From JAAYEB01 sp035306725 (GTDB lineage: Bacteria; Fibrobacterota; Chitinivibrionia; Chitinivibrionales; Chitinispirillaceae): a stretch of DNA of 34,038 nucleotides. A program made the translations under genes and the position numbers. Where the stretch lies: positions 1-34,038 of the forward strand of contig DATGNN010000291.1 in the NCBI GenBank assembly GCA_035306725.1. The letters run 5' to 3'. The notes under the pieces were generated by a model. It did not search any database. It was not told the DNA's origin and saw only the letters and a program-made list of their open reading frames with translations. Positions 15,550 to 24,183 of this stretch are shown here, in pieces; the first letter of the stretch is position 1, and each line of letters begins with the position of its first letter.

Positions 15550-17070
15550 AATCTGTTAAATGTCAGAATCCTTCTTAATAAACGATTGTTTTTTGTACTT
15601 TTGTTTCTACTGATAGTTCTGATCGGTAATTTTATCGCATATAAAATTGTACATATTCCTGCTCAGCTGGAAATAACAGTGATCGCGGCTGTATTTCTTT
15701 TTTATCCTGTTTTAAGGTTTCCGAAAACAGGGTTGTATATTCTTTTTATCGTTACTCCGTTTATTCCGTTTATAAGACGGCTTTACTATTTGCAACATAA
15801 CCGCCCTTCAGTCGATGCACTTATAATTTTCAGTGACCTAATAATTGTGTTTGTGATAACAGGTCTGTTTTTTGTATTTCGGGAAAAAGGTTTGTTTGAT
15901 CGAGGCATGAAAAAAACACAATTGACAGTTCTGATATATTTTTTCTATTTGTTATTAAGAGTATTTCTTATGAATATTCTTCCAGTAAACGAAGCAATTT
16001 TACGGTTCAAGTTATACGGGCCTGCTGTTTTACTTTTTTTTGCAGGTGGAATATATGCCACGGATTTTAAGCTTTTAAAAAAAATATGGATTATTACTGT
16101 TGTTATCGGAATCGCTTCATTTATCTACGCACTTAAACAATTAATAATGGGGTATAGTGAACCGGAGCAGCTCTGGTTTTCATCAATTTCGTTCACAACA
16201 CTGTTTATTAAAGGGATAGCCCGCCCTTTTTCATTTTTCCAGTCACCTGCCGCATTTGCAGATTATATGCAGCTAGCAATTATTGGCGTAATGATTCTTT
16301 CACCCTGGAACAAATCCGTTTTTGTAAAGTGTTTATTATGTTTTCTTTTTCCGTTCTTTTTTTACGGGGCTCTTGTTACTTCTGTCCGGTCGAACTGGAT
16401 TGGAATTTTTATATCATTTTTTCTTCTTATTACCATAATTAAAGTTAAAAGTAAAAAAAGACGTCTGTACTCCCTGTTTTTACTGGGACTGGTATTTGTT
16501 GTTTTCAACTGCCTGGATGCGTATGTAAATGAGGGGCTTGATTTTGCCAATCTTGTTTCAGTTCTTGGAAATTCGTTGAATTTTCAATATATGGATCTGC
16601 TGGTCACCGAAAGAATAGGTGCTGTTGTTAACCCTTTCAGTGAATACTCGATGATTTCGCGGATAGCACTGTGGAAACATTTGCTGGTTTTGACATCTGA
16701 TCCGTTGATGGCATTATTTGGGCGTGGTCTGGGGTCACTGAAATCAGACTCAATCTATTTTACATATCTGGCAGAATTCGGTTATCCGGGCATGTTTTTT
16801 ATAACTGCCTTCCAGATATTTATTGTTATAAAGGGGTTCAGGCTTATTAACAGAACCAGTTCCAATCCGGTTCTGTTTCTGGCAAAAGGTATCACTATCA
16901 TGAATCTGGTGTTTTTAATTGTCAATAGTACCGGTTCTCACATTAATTCATTTCCGGGTGACATCTACTACTGGTTCTGGAATGGGGTGTTGTTAAAACT
17001 GGAAGCATTGGAAAGAGCCAGGACCAATTATGATGAAAAAAATAATGATTACTCTGGATTTCCCGCCTGA
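15544..17070 (+). CDS. O-antigen ligase/polymerase family membrane protein
   Basis: A 508-residue protein with ten or more hydrophobic segments, of the WaaL/Wzy class that joins or polymerises lipid-linked glycans at the periplasmic face of the inner membrane. Typical marks are RPFSFFQSPAAFADYMQL, a short basic loop TSVRSNWIGIFIS whose Arg is usual in the family, a large periplasmic loop (about residues 315-405), and GRGLGSLKSDSIYFTYLAEF with the following G-x-x-G helix. Whether it is a ligase or polymerase cannot be told. The next glycosyltransferase gene starts inside its last 14 codons, so the three genes form a glycan-synthesis unit. Confidence 0.86.
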   Translation: MQNLLNVRILLNKRLFFVLLFLLIVLIGNFIAYKIVHIPAQLEITVIAAVFLFYPVLRFPKTGLYILFIVTPFIPFIRRLYYLQHNRPSVDALIIFSDLIIVFVITGLFFVFREKGLFDRGMKKTQLTVLIYFFYLLLRVFLMNILPVNEAILRFKLYGPAVLLFFAGGIYATDFKLLKKIWIITVVIGIASFIYALKQLIMGYSEPEQLWFSSISFTTLFIKGIARPFSFFQSPAAFADYMQLAIIGVMILSPWNKSVFVKCLLCFLFPFFFYGALVTSVRSNWIGIFISFFLLITIIKVKSKKRRLYSLFLLGLVFVVFNCLDAYVNEGLDFANLVSVLGNSLNFQYMDLLVTERIGAVVNPFSEYSMISRIALWKHLLVLTSDPLMALFGRGLGSLKSDSIYFTYLAEFGYPGMFFITAFQIFIVIKGFRLINRTSSNPVLFLAKGITIMNLVFLIVNSTGSHINSFPGDIYYWFWNGVLLKLEALERARTNYDEKNNDYSGFPA

Positions 17071-18100
17071 ATATGGCGGAATACAGAGGTATCTTTATAA
17101 TATTGTAAAACATACTTACAGTCCTGATGATATTGTGGTTGTCGGGAGCAGGCGAAATTACAATTTTGATGATAAAAATATTTCATGTAAGGTATCATAT
17201 TTTTCCACCCCTGTGAGTGTTATAAATAAAAAGTTTTCTCTTATACCATTAATTCTGTATCTGTTGAGATTCAGAAAGAAATTCTCTGGAGGTGTAGATA
17301 TTGAATGCGGAAATCTTTATGCTGCAATTGGACCTCTTGTTTTAAGCTTCATATTTGATATAAACTATTCCGTTTTCTGTTATGGAAAGGAATTGATTCT
17401 ACTTCAGAAAAAAGGATTAAAACCGGTATTTCTTCGTTTGGTATTAAACAGGGCCAAAAAACTCTACTATATAAGTTCTTATACAGCTCAATTGATTCGT
17501 AAAGCCTGCCCGGAGAGTAGTCTGTCCTGTTTGCCGCCAAGAATCGAGTCAAATTATCTTTTAAACAGCGATTCTTTTGAGAAACCGTTCGAAAAATTGT
17601 GTCTGCTTTCTGTGGGCAGGCTTGTAGAGCATAAAGGGCATGAGTATCTGATTTATGCAGCAGAAGCACTACCCCGGACAATTCAGTGGACACTTACGAT
17701 AGCCGGTTCTGGCCCGTACGAAAAATATCTCAAAAAACTTGTAGAAAAACTGAATGTAAGCGATAAGGTATCTGTTAAGACATCACTTGATGACAACAGT
17801 TTGCGCAAGGAATATCAGAAGGCAAATATTTTCGTTTTTCCTTCACTGGAAACAAAAACTGGTACAGAGGGGTTTGGGATAGCATTGCTTGAAGCCATGG
17901 CGTATAAATTACCGATTATAGCATCCCGAACAGGTGGTATAATGGAAGTTATTGAATATGGTCGATGCGGGATTTGTGTAAATCCTGGAAATTCTGATGA
18001 AATAAAAGCGGCAATATTAAAGTTGGTTGATAATCAGCAACTGCGGCAGGAATTGATAAAAAATGCAACTGACAACTTGTTGAAAAATTATGTGTGGTAA
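17030..18100 (+). CDS. GT4 family glycosyltransferase
   Basis: A 356-residue cytoplasmic glycosyltransferase of the GT-B, GT4 type, which moves a sugar from a nucleotide-sugar donor to a glycan chain. The N-terminal acceptor loop reads DFPPEYGGIQRYLYNI; the donor domain shows LLSVGRLVEHKGHEYLI and EGFGIALLEAMAYKLPIIAS with Glu280 as the donor-binding acid. Two ATG codons stand side by side (17030, 17033); AGGA lies about seven bases upstream. It overlaps the ligase gene by 41 bases and the next gene by 11. The C-terminus stops at NYVW, slightly short for the family. Confidence 0.9.
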   Translation: MMKKIMITLDFPPEYGGIQRYLYNIVKHTYSPDDIVVVGSRRNYNFDDKNISCKVSYFSTPVSVINKKFSLIPLILYLLRFRKKFSGGVDIECGNLYAAIGPLVLSFIFDINYSVFCYGKELILLQKKGLKPVFLRLVLNRAKKLYYISSYTAQLIRKACPESSLSCLPPRIESNYLLNSDSFEKPFEKLCLLSVGRLVEHKGHEYLIYAAEALPRTIQWTLTIAGSGPYEKYLKKLVEKLNVSDKVSVKTSLDDNSLRKEYQKANIFVFPSLETKTGTEGFGIALLEAMAYKLPIIASRTGGIMEVIEYGRCGICVNPGNSDEIKAAILKLVDNQQLRQELIKNATDNLLKNYVW

Positions 18101-19244
18101 AAAGAAACATAAAATTTTATTCATGAATCACTGGGCGCAGAATACAGGCGGGGCTGAACTGTCGTTGATTGATATAATTAATGAAACTTCAAAACATGAG
18201 AAAACGTATTTGATATCATCAGAAAATGGCAAACTGATAGAAGAATCCAGAAAAAGTGGTACTGAATGCATAATTATTCCTTTTGGAAAATCACTTTCGC
18301 TTTTGCGAAGGGATAAATTGCTCTTTTTAACAATCGTAAATTGGAAAGTAATAATATCTTTTCTGTTTTATATTTTAAAATGCAAAAGGGAAATCTGTCG
18401 GTTAAGTCCGGATATCATACATGCGAATGTTCCGAAATCTCATGTGATACTGTTTTTATTGTATCTGACAGGGTATTCCGGAAAAATGGTTTTTCATATA
18501 AGAGAAATATTCCCTGTAAATTCATTCGCGTATTTTATCTATTATATACTGTTTCCTTTTAGAAATGCGAAAGCGATTGCAGTTTCCAATGCTGTATTCA
18601 GATCTTTGCCAAAGAGAATAAGGAAACGAACGTCTGTAATTTATAATGGAGTAAATGTAAATACCCAAATAAAATGCAGATTGTCTAAAGATCCGCATTT
18701 TTTATATCTGGGAAGGATCGTGCCCTGGAAAAGGTGTGATTTATTGATTAATGCATTCGCGAAACTTGTAAACAAATATGCCTGTCGTGCCGGAAAGCTT
18801 GATCTTGTTGGAGGAACATTCTATTGGGATGAATCGTACAGGGAAAAACTGAAGCTTATGATCAATGATTGTCATATTGATGAAAGGGTTAATTTATTGC
18901 CCTATACCGATCGAACTGAGGATGTGTACGGTTCACATGATATTTTCTGTATAGCATCAACCCGGGAACCTTTCGGGAGGGTAGTTGCAGAAGCCCAAGG
19001 GTGGGGATTACCTGTAATCGCTTTTAACAGCGGGGGAATATCGGAAATTGTTGAAGATAAAGAGAGTGGATTTCTGGTTAATACCTTTTCGTGTGATAAG
19101 TTTTTCAATGCTATGGAAAATTTCATTGAGAATCCATCACTAATAACAACAATGGGTATTGCAGGGCAAAAGAGGATTCAAAAACTGTTTTGTAAAAACC
19201 AGCAGGTACCGCTTATAGTAAAAAGCATAACGGAGAAGGATTAA
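18090..19244 (+). CDS. GT4 family glycosyltransferase
   Basis: A 384-residue GT4 glycosyltransferase. The N-terminus (KILFMNHWAQNTGGAELSL) is the glycine-rich acceptor loop. The donor domain shows SVIYNGVNVN, FLYLGRIVPWKRCDLLI, and REPFGRVVAEAQGWGLPVIA, with Glu293 as the donor-binding acid, then the SGGISEIVEDKESGFLV loop. The first two domains are joined by a hydrophobic patch (about residues 78-96) that may touch the membrane. It begins inside the previous glycosyltransferase gene and ends four bases from the convergent tail-anchored protein gene. Together with the ligase-like gene it should act in O-antigen or exopolysaccharide assembly. Confidence 0.91.
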   Translation: MCGKKKHKILFMNHWAQNTGGAELSLIDIINETSKHEKTYLISSENGKLIEESRKSGTECIIIPFGKSLSLLRRDKLLFLTIVNWKVIISFLFYILKCKREICRLSPDIIHANVPKSHVILFLLYLTGYSGKMVFHIREIFPVNSFAYFIYYILFPFRNAKAIAVSNAVFRSLPKRIRKRTSVIYNGVNVNTQIKCRLSKDPHFLYLGRIVPWKRCDLLINAFAKLVNKYACRAGKLDLVGGTFYWDESYREKLKLMINDCHIDERVNLLPYTDRTEDVYGSHDIFCIASTREPFGRVVAEAQGWGLPVIAFNSGGISEIVEDKESGFLVNTFSCDKFFNAMENFIENPSLITTMGIAGQKRIQKLFCKNQQVPLIVKSITEKD

Positions 19245-19248
19245 TTTA

Positions 19249-19845
19249 TTAAAGAATCCCATAAAGGTAAATTCCAGTAATTATAGCAATAAAAAAAACT
19301 GTCAGGAGGAAAAAGGTGAATTTATTCCGTTTTTTATTTCTCAGGTTTTTTGAGTTAAATACAATAGAAGATTGATATAGTTTAGCGTTTAATATCTGTT
19401 CTTTGAAATATGCATCGGGAGTAATGGAAATGGTTTTTTCAGTGGTAACCGAATCTGAAATTGATGATAATGAATCCGGTTTTGCAGCTTCGTTTTTATC
19501 ACCCAGATACTCTTCAATCGAAATAGCAGTTGTTTCCGGAGGAAAATCTTTATCAATAAATTCTACAGTAACGGTTTCGGGGGGAAACGGAATATCATTT
19601 TGATCATTGTTGATATCAGGGTTATCTGCTTCCATTATCTTGCTGTTTTCATTATCTTGAGTACCAGGTGATAATGCTTCCCCGATTGGAATCCACCGAC
19701 CATCAACAATAACATTTCCACCTTCAAGCTGTTCAAGGAAAAATAACTCTTTTTCAATTTTTTCCGCCATGGTTATCCAGCAGCTATGTTCATCAAGAAC
19801 CATTCCGCTATATACTTTTTGTTCGATTCTTTTGGGGATTGACAT
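19249..19845 (-). CDS. Unknown protein with C-terminal membrane anchor
   Basis: A 198-residue protein that I do not recognise. It has an ordered N-terminal part (about 1-60, with KIEKELFFLEQLEGGNVIVDGRWIP split by loops), a long acidic, Pro/Ser/Thr-rich middle (about 60-150), then basic residues and one hydrophobic helix at the very end (about 177-197). It would be anchored by its tail with the N-terminus in the cytoplasm. AGGAAA precedes the ATG. It lies 12 bases after the TPR protein gene and is probably translated with it. Confidence 0.72.
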   Translation of the reverse strand: MSIPKRIEQKVYSGMVLDEHSCWITMAEKIEKELFFLEQLEGGNVIVDGRWIPIGEALSPGTQDNENSKIMEADNPDINNDQNDIPFPPETVTVEFIDKDFPPETTAISIEEYLGDKNEAAKPDSLSSISDSVTTEKTISITPDAYFKEQILNAKLYQSSIVFNSKNLRNKKRNKFTFFLLTVFFIAIITGIYLYGIL

Positions 19846-19857
19846 CGTTTTTCCTGC

Positions 19858-20586
19858 TCAGAAATAGGAGATACTGTCTGGGTCAACAATATACAGACTG
19901 TTTGAATTTGATTTTTGATTTTCCGGAGATTCTCGGGATTGGGCAGAACCCTTTTTTGAAGAGGTGGTGTTATTCTTTTTTAAAGCAGACCTTCTTGATG
20001 AAGGGGATTTGGTGCTGTTGTTTGATTGTGCGTTTGCATCTTTTTGCATTGCCTCCAGTTCCCGGGCTGATGGTTCGCGATCCGGGTTAAGTCTGAAGAA
20101 TGTATCGTATTCTGATTGAGCCTGCCTGTGGTTCCCTTCTTTTCTGTAAATGTCAGCACTGAGTTCAAAAGGTGTAATATCACTGTTATCCAGTTTTTTC
20201 AATTCAGATAATAACCGAAGAGCTTCATCATAATCTTCACTGTATATTTTACTGAGGATATTTGTTGTTAATCTGTCGCGTAGTGAATAGGTTTTTAACT
20301 CGTTATAGAAATAATAGCCTGCGCCGGCAGTTAAAAACAGCATGGTAATACACAAGAGAGTTAAAAATATTAAAATCCCTTTACCGGGTTTATGATTTAG
20401 TTTCAGATCTTTTGCAAGATCACTTGCTTTAATTTTTTGAATCTGGATAGCTGCATATCCACACTCGTTGGAATCCGGAAATTCTGTTATCAGCTTTTCG
20501 TAATATTTAATGGCATCTGAAATACGATTTTCGTAATATTGAAATTTATATGCCGTTTCATAAAGCTCTAAAGGCGTCTTTTCCAT
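19858..20586 (-). CDS. TPR-containing single-pass membrane protein
   Basis: A 242-residue protein with an N-terminal TPR-like pair (YETAYKFQYYENRISDAIKY, then EFPDSNECGYAAIQI), one membrane helix (about 69-92), further TPR units after it (YSEDYDEALRLLSELKKLD; ELSADIYRKEGNHRQAQSEY), and a Ser/Asn/Lys-rich, probably disordered end (about 185-242). TPR units on both sides of one helix suggest a scaffold linking two compartments or faces. AAGGAG lies five bases before the ATG. It is the first gene of a pair with the tail-anchored protein. Function unknown. Confidence 0.78.
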   Translation of the reverse strand: MEKTPLELYETAYKFQYYENRISDAIKYYEKLITEFPDSNECGYAAIQIQKIKASDLAKDLKLNHKPGKGILIFLTLLCITMLFLTAGAGYYFYNELKTYSLRDRLTTNILSKIYSEDYDEALRLLSELKKLDNSDITPFELSADIYRKEGNHRQAQSEYDTFFRLNPDREPSARELEAMQKDANAQSNNSTKSPSSRRSALKKNNTTSSKKGSAQSRESPENQKSNSNSLYIVDPDSISYF

Positions 20587-20665
20587 TCAGGCTCCTTTTT
20601 CATAAAGAACTACTCCTGATAGATTTTACGATTAAAGATTAAATAACTCAAGCACGAACAGTTAA

Positions 20666-20995
20666 TTAATAACCTTTTTTAACGTTCTTTAAAAGAGATT
20701 TGATCTGTTTGCCAGACATTGATTTTGCCTGTGATTCAGCTGGAGTATATCTTTTACAGATAAAACTCTGTTCTCCGCCAAAAGAAACAACACCGGATGC
20801 ACCACCTTTGCGTTTTGCCTTGAATTCTGTGCAGTTCTGTTTCATTTTACAATTGAAACAAGATGCGTCTTTGTTTCTGTTGAGGTGAGAATAACCTTTT
20901 TTTTCCAGATTCTCATCTTTGCGTTTTAACTCCTCTGCAGAAGCCAAAGATCTGTTTTTTGAAACAAATCGTTCGTGGTCATAAGAATAATTCAT
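20666..20995 (-). CDS. Small protein with a Cys-rich motif
   Basis: A 109-residue basic protein with CFNCKMKQNC and a fourth Cys in SFICKRYTP, together able to bind a metal or iron-sulfur cluster. An N-terminal Lys/Glu helix and a Lys-rich end flank it. A good ribosome site (AAGGA, spacing seven) supports it as a gene. I recognise no characterised family. It lies 79 bases upstream of the TPR gene on the same strand, and may be its own transcript. Confidence 0.7.
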   Translation of the reverse strand: MNYSYDHERFVSKNRSLASAEELKRKDENLEKKGYSHLNRNKDASCFNCKMKQNCTEFKAKRKGGASGVVSFGGEQSFICKRYTPAESQAKSMSGKQIKSLLKNVKKGY

Positions 20996-21748
20996 AAATA
21001 ATCCTTTTAAGAAGTGTTAAGCTGCTTATTTAATGTTTCAAAAAAGAACGATTTCAATTATGTACCTTCGCCCATTTTTTCCGGCAATTACAACATTATT
21101 GGTTTTCCTGATTTTGATTTTAGATCACCAGGTCTCCATTCTGGTTAAAAATATAACTATATTCTTTAAAAAAAACTAACCTTAAACCCGTAAAAACCAA
21201 AATAGAAATAAAAAAACATGCTGTTTCAGAGTTACCCTGGTATCAGGAAGCATTGGACAGGTTTGTGTTTTTCATGAATCTATTTCAAGTTATTTATCCT
21301 GGAATCTAAAGTAATAGTTTTCAAAATATAAAACATGAAGAATTTGCTGTGTATTTCACAGTGGCTTTTAGTGTTTCTTTTGGGGATGGTTGAAACCCCA
21401 TGCTTCCATCATTGGCTATGGAGTTATTTCCCCGCAGTAGCCCCTGTGACAAGGTAATGAAGAATATCCTCCGGTTAAAGCGAAGGGCTTTGGCAAGTAT
21501 TTTATGATTTAACTACAACCTGAAGACGGGCGGTTTTGTAACTCGAATTCGAGTTGATTTGCAAACCCCTCGACTTGAAGTCGAGGGAGTATTCTCAGTT
21601 GGTGGATCTAAAAGATAGTTTTACTTTTTACACAAGTATCACAGTAGTTGTTTTGTGAGAAATTGTCCTGAATTCACAGAAGGCCAAAATACATAAGTGA
21701 ACTGGTTGTTTTATGAAATTTATTCTCGACAGCTGTGAATTGAGATCT
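20996..21748. other. Gene-free stretch of about 750 bases with a probable mobile-element relic
   Basis: No reading frame longer than about 35 codons looks real. The first 350 bases are AT-rich with nothing recognisable. From about 21360 to 21600 the composition shifts to richer in G and C, with dyads and a copy of the repeat also seen at 6747-6852. The shape, a short broken frame followed by palindromes, recalls the right end of an IS200/IS605-type element, but no transposase motif is intact, so that is only a suggestion. Confidence 0.45.
21504..21600 (+). repeat. Diverged intergenic repeat, copy B, with two perfect palindromes
   Basis: Aligns with 6747-6852 (landmarks listed there). It holds a perfect 16-bp palindrome AACTCGAATTCGAGTT (21540-21555) and a perfect hairpin, CCCTCGACTT and AAGTCGAGGG around one central base (21567-21587). 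Both copies end in GGAGTATTCTC. The intact dyads make this the better preserved copy. Confidence 0.65.
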
Positions 21749-23173
21749 TCAGGTTAAGTTTACCTCCTGGATGTAATTGGGTAAAGATTCCCAGATCTCC
21801 TGTGAATCTTTCATCCTGTTTACCGGAACAGTAATTAGAAAATCCTTATGTGCTTGTATCCATCGAAAAGCTATTTCATGCTCTGGAATGTCCTGATCGG
21901 ATGCGGTAGCTTTTTCGGAGAAGAAAAAATGTTCTAATTCTTCAATAAGTTTTGTATTATGTTCCAGAATTACATTTAATTTTTTCATCTGTATTTTCTG
22001 CTTTTTCCTGAACCAAAATGACATTACGCATTCTTGTTCTGTGTGTGGAAGTAAAATGATACAGTCATCGACAGGTAAAAGGGAGCCTTTTCGGTCATGA
22101 ATTCCTTGTTTCGAATTGAGGTAAGGTAAATGTTTTCTAATAAGGCGGTATTCCAGAATCAGGCTTTCCAGTTCAGAACCGCACCCAACTGTAGTGAGAG
22201 AGTATGCATCAGTGTGTAATTGTCGTAATTTTTCCGGAGATTCGTCTGTTTCCCTGAAATAGCCACAAACACGGCGCCTGAGATTTTTTGCTTTTCCGAT
22301 GTAAATATATTGTCCTGACCTGTTTTGAAAACCATAAACACCGGGAGTTGTTGGAAGAGAACTGATAGACGAGTAATTATATTCTTTATCCCTGAAATAA
22401 TTACTATTGTTTTTAACAAGGCTTTCTTCCATTTCCTGTCTGCCAGTTATTCCTCTTTCCAGCAGGAGACGGATCAGTTCACACATGCATCCGGCAAAAA
22501 TTTCCCCTTGTTTAAACGGGTTGAAAGGTATCGTATCTATGTCAAATACAGATTTCTGTAATGTTAACATATCCACTGGCCTGTGTATTGTCAGTTGGGC
22601 TGCTTTCAGGAATTCACTTATAAGCATAGAATCATCTGTAAGGCAGATGCCTGAATTCATGCACAACAAACGCAATATATTCTGGTGATGAGAAGTAAGG
22701 AATACCGGAATTGATTTTTCAAGATGGTTTGCAGCACGAATTATGAAAGTTTTTAAATTGTCAGGATTGTACGAATAATCCGGGCCCTTTAACATGAGTT
22801 TCTGTTCGTTGTCAGGCAACATATTGGGGTCAGTCAACCATACACCCCATTTATATCGTGGTTCAGGATTTATGTCCCACAATGATAAATAGATAATCTT
22901 TGTTCCGTTATTTTGAGGGCTTGTAATAAAAAAAACGCCAGTGAATGGCAATTCTTTCAAGGTGTCGTTACTATTACTGTTTGTGGTTGTCCGGAAATGC
23001 CATATGCCGGCTTTATCCTGTTGACATCGACGGTCTTTTCCCAGTATGCTTTGTATTGTTGTATCTGCCAGTGCCTGTGGCGCATTAGTCATTTTCAGAA
23101 AAGTGTTTGCAAGGTCAAGAGACGTAACACCTTCGGGATGATTCCTGAGAAACTCAATAATGTCATCATGCAT
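21749..23173 (-). CDS. Winged-helix plus GIY-YIG nuclease domain protein
   Basis: A 474-residue protein. Residues about 1-62 look like a winged helix of the HARE type (IIEFLRNHPEGVTSLDLANT ... KAGIWHF). Residues about 70-250 are not recognised. Residues about 272-360 form a UvrC/Cho-like GIY-YIG domain: LPTTPGVYGF, YIYIGKAKNLRRRVCGYF, and ELESLILEYRLIRKHLPYLN with the catalytic-type Arg and Glu present. The last 110 residues are unassigned. In many bacteria a DnaQ-like exonuclease precedes such a GIY-YIG domain; the middle region has a similar place and length but lacks the acidic exonuclease motifs. Role in DNA repair is inferred. TGAGGA precedes the ATG. Confidence 0.8.
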   Translation of the reverse strand: MHDDIIEFLRNHPEGVTSLDLANTFLKMTNAPQALADTTIQSILGKDRRCQQDKAGIWHFRTTTNSNSNDTLKELPFTGVFFITSPQNNGTKIIYLSLWDINPEPRYKWGVWLTDPNMLPDNEQKLMLKGPDYSYNPDNLKTFIIRAANHLEKSIPVFLTSHHQNILRLLCMNSGICLTDDSMLISEFLKAAQLTIHRPVDMLTLQKSVFDIDTIPFNPFKQGEIFAGCMCELIRLLLERGITGRQEMEESLVKNNSNYFRDKEYNYSSISSLPTTPGVYGFQNRSGQYIYIGKAKNLRRRVCGYFRETDESPEKLRQLHTDAYSLTTVGCGSELESLILEYRLIRKHLPYLNSKQGIHDRKGSLLPVDDCIILLPHTEQECVMSFWFRKKQKIQMKKLNVILEHNTKLIEELEHFFFSEKATASDQDIPEHEIAFRWIQAHKDFLITVPVNRMKDSQEIWESLPNYIQEVNLT

Positions 23174-23366
23174 ATTTTCCTCACTGGATCTATTTGGTTA
23201 ATGAAACGTTTACTGTGGCAATTGTATAATGAAAAATAACATAGTAATCAGAGTAAATTTCCTGAAAAGAAGAGGCTTTACCGAGTTTACAATGATTTTT
23301 TTACTGTTTGTTTTTAATTTTCAATATAAAATTACTAAAAAAACTTACATTTTGGAAATTTATTGC

Positions 23367-23395
23367 TTGCAAAAAATTAATAATGGTTGTATATT
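23367..23395 (+). promoter_or_regulatory. Predicted sigma-70-type promoter for the histone-like gene
   Basis: TTGCAA and TATATT with a 17-base spacer, in an AT-rich 370-base gap, about 145 bases before the start of the histone-like gene. The rest of the gap (23174-23366) shows no convincing gene. Confidence 0.4.
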
Positions 23396-23542
23396 TATAA
23401 AGTCAAGATAACCCATGTAAGCCCTCATCACACAATACCCATAGCAGCAATTTGGTTTCAGAAATAAACTATGAGGTTAGTAAATATCATAAATACTGTG
23501 AGTGCTTTTTTTAACCTTATTTAGAGAGGAGTGAGTGGGGTT

Positions 23543-24094
23543 ATGGCAAGAATAAGCAAAACTCAGCTCATCAAACTTCAAAAGAAGTTCAAGACCGATG
23601 CTGCTATTGGTAAACAATTCGGTATCACAAGACAAGCAATTCATCAGCTTCGTAAAAAATACGGAATTGATTCTTCACTTGCAACCAACCCTAAACGCAA
23701 CGAGGAATTGATCAGACTTTATGACAAAGGTGCTTCAGGTACCAGTCTGGCTAAAAAGTTCAAGCTTTCTATTTCGCAGACATACCGGATTATCAACGAA
23801 TCGAAAACACCTGCCAAAAAAGCTGTTAAAAAAAACGTGAAAAAAGCAGCTAAAACACCTGCCAAAAAAACAGTTAAAAAGCCGGTAAAAAAAGTTGTTA
23901 AAAAGGCAGTTAAAACACCTGTCAAAAAAACGGTTAAAAAACCGGTAAAAAAGGTTGTTAAAAAGGCAGTTAAAACACCTGTCAAAAAGGCAGTTAAAAC
24001 ACCTGTTAAAAAAGCAGTCAAAAAACCGGTAAAAAAAGTTGTTAAAAAGGCAGTTAAAAAGCCTGTAAAGAAAACTGCTAAAAAAAGAAAATAG
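23543..24094 (+). CDS. HTH protein with histone-H1-like Lys/Pro/Ala repeat tail
   Basis: A 183-residue, extremely basic protein. The N-terminal 75 residues hold two helix-turn-helix units: TDAAIGKQFGITRQAIHQLR (about residues 18-37) and the resolvase-like LIRLYDKGASGTSLAKKF with LSISQTYRIINE (about 57-87). The rest is a tail of KKAVK-TPVKK-type units, a roughly 20-residue repeat (KKAVKTPVKKTVKKPVKKVV) present in near-identical DNA copies of 60 bases. The tail resembles bacterial H1-like proteins that coat DNA. ATG 23543 is preferred over GTG 23531, which abuts the ribosome site. It ends at a strong terminator, so it is a single-gene transcript and likely abundant. Confidence 0.88.
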   Translation: MARISKTQLIKLQKKFKTDAAIGKQFGITRQAIHQLRKKYGIDSSLATNPKRNEELIRLYDKGASGTSLAKKFKLSISQTYRIINESKTPAKKAVKKNVKKAAKTPAKKTVKKPVKKVVKKAVKTPVKKTVKKPVKKVVKKAVKTPVKKAVKTPVKKAVKKPVKKVVKKAVKKPVKKTAKKRK

Positions 24095-24115
24095 ATAGAA
24101 CAGAAAAACTTGATT

Positions 24116-24150
24116 AAAAGGGGACATTTAAAATATGTCCCCTTTTTTTT
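24116..24150 (+). terminator. Intrinsic terminator after the histone-like gene
   Basis: A 12-bp perfect stem (AAAAGGGGACAT, 24116-24127, with 24135-24146), 7-base loop, running into eight Ts (24143-24150). Confidence 0.93.
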
Positions 24151-24183
24151 GCTTCTCATACTCAGAAACTGTATTTTTACTCC

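Noticed and set aside
23811..24090. Regular repeats that might be a CRISPR array
   Set aside because: The repeats are in frame, code for the Lys/Pro/Ala tail and have no unique spacers.
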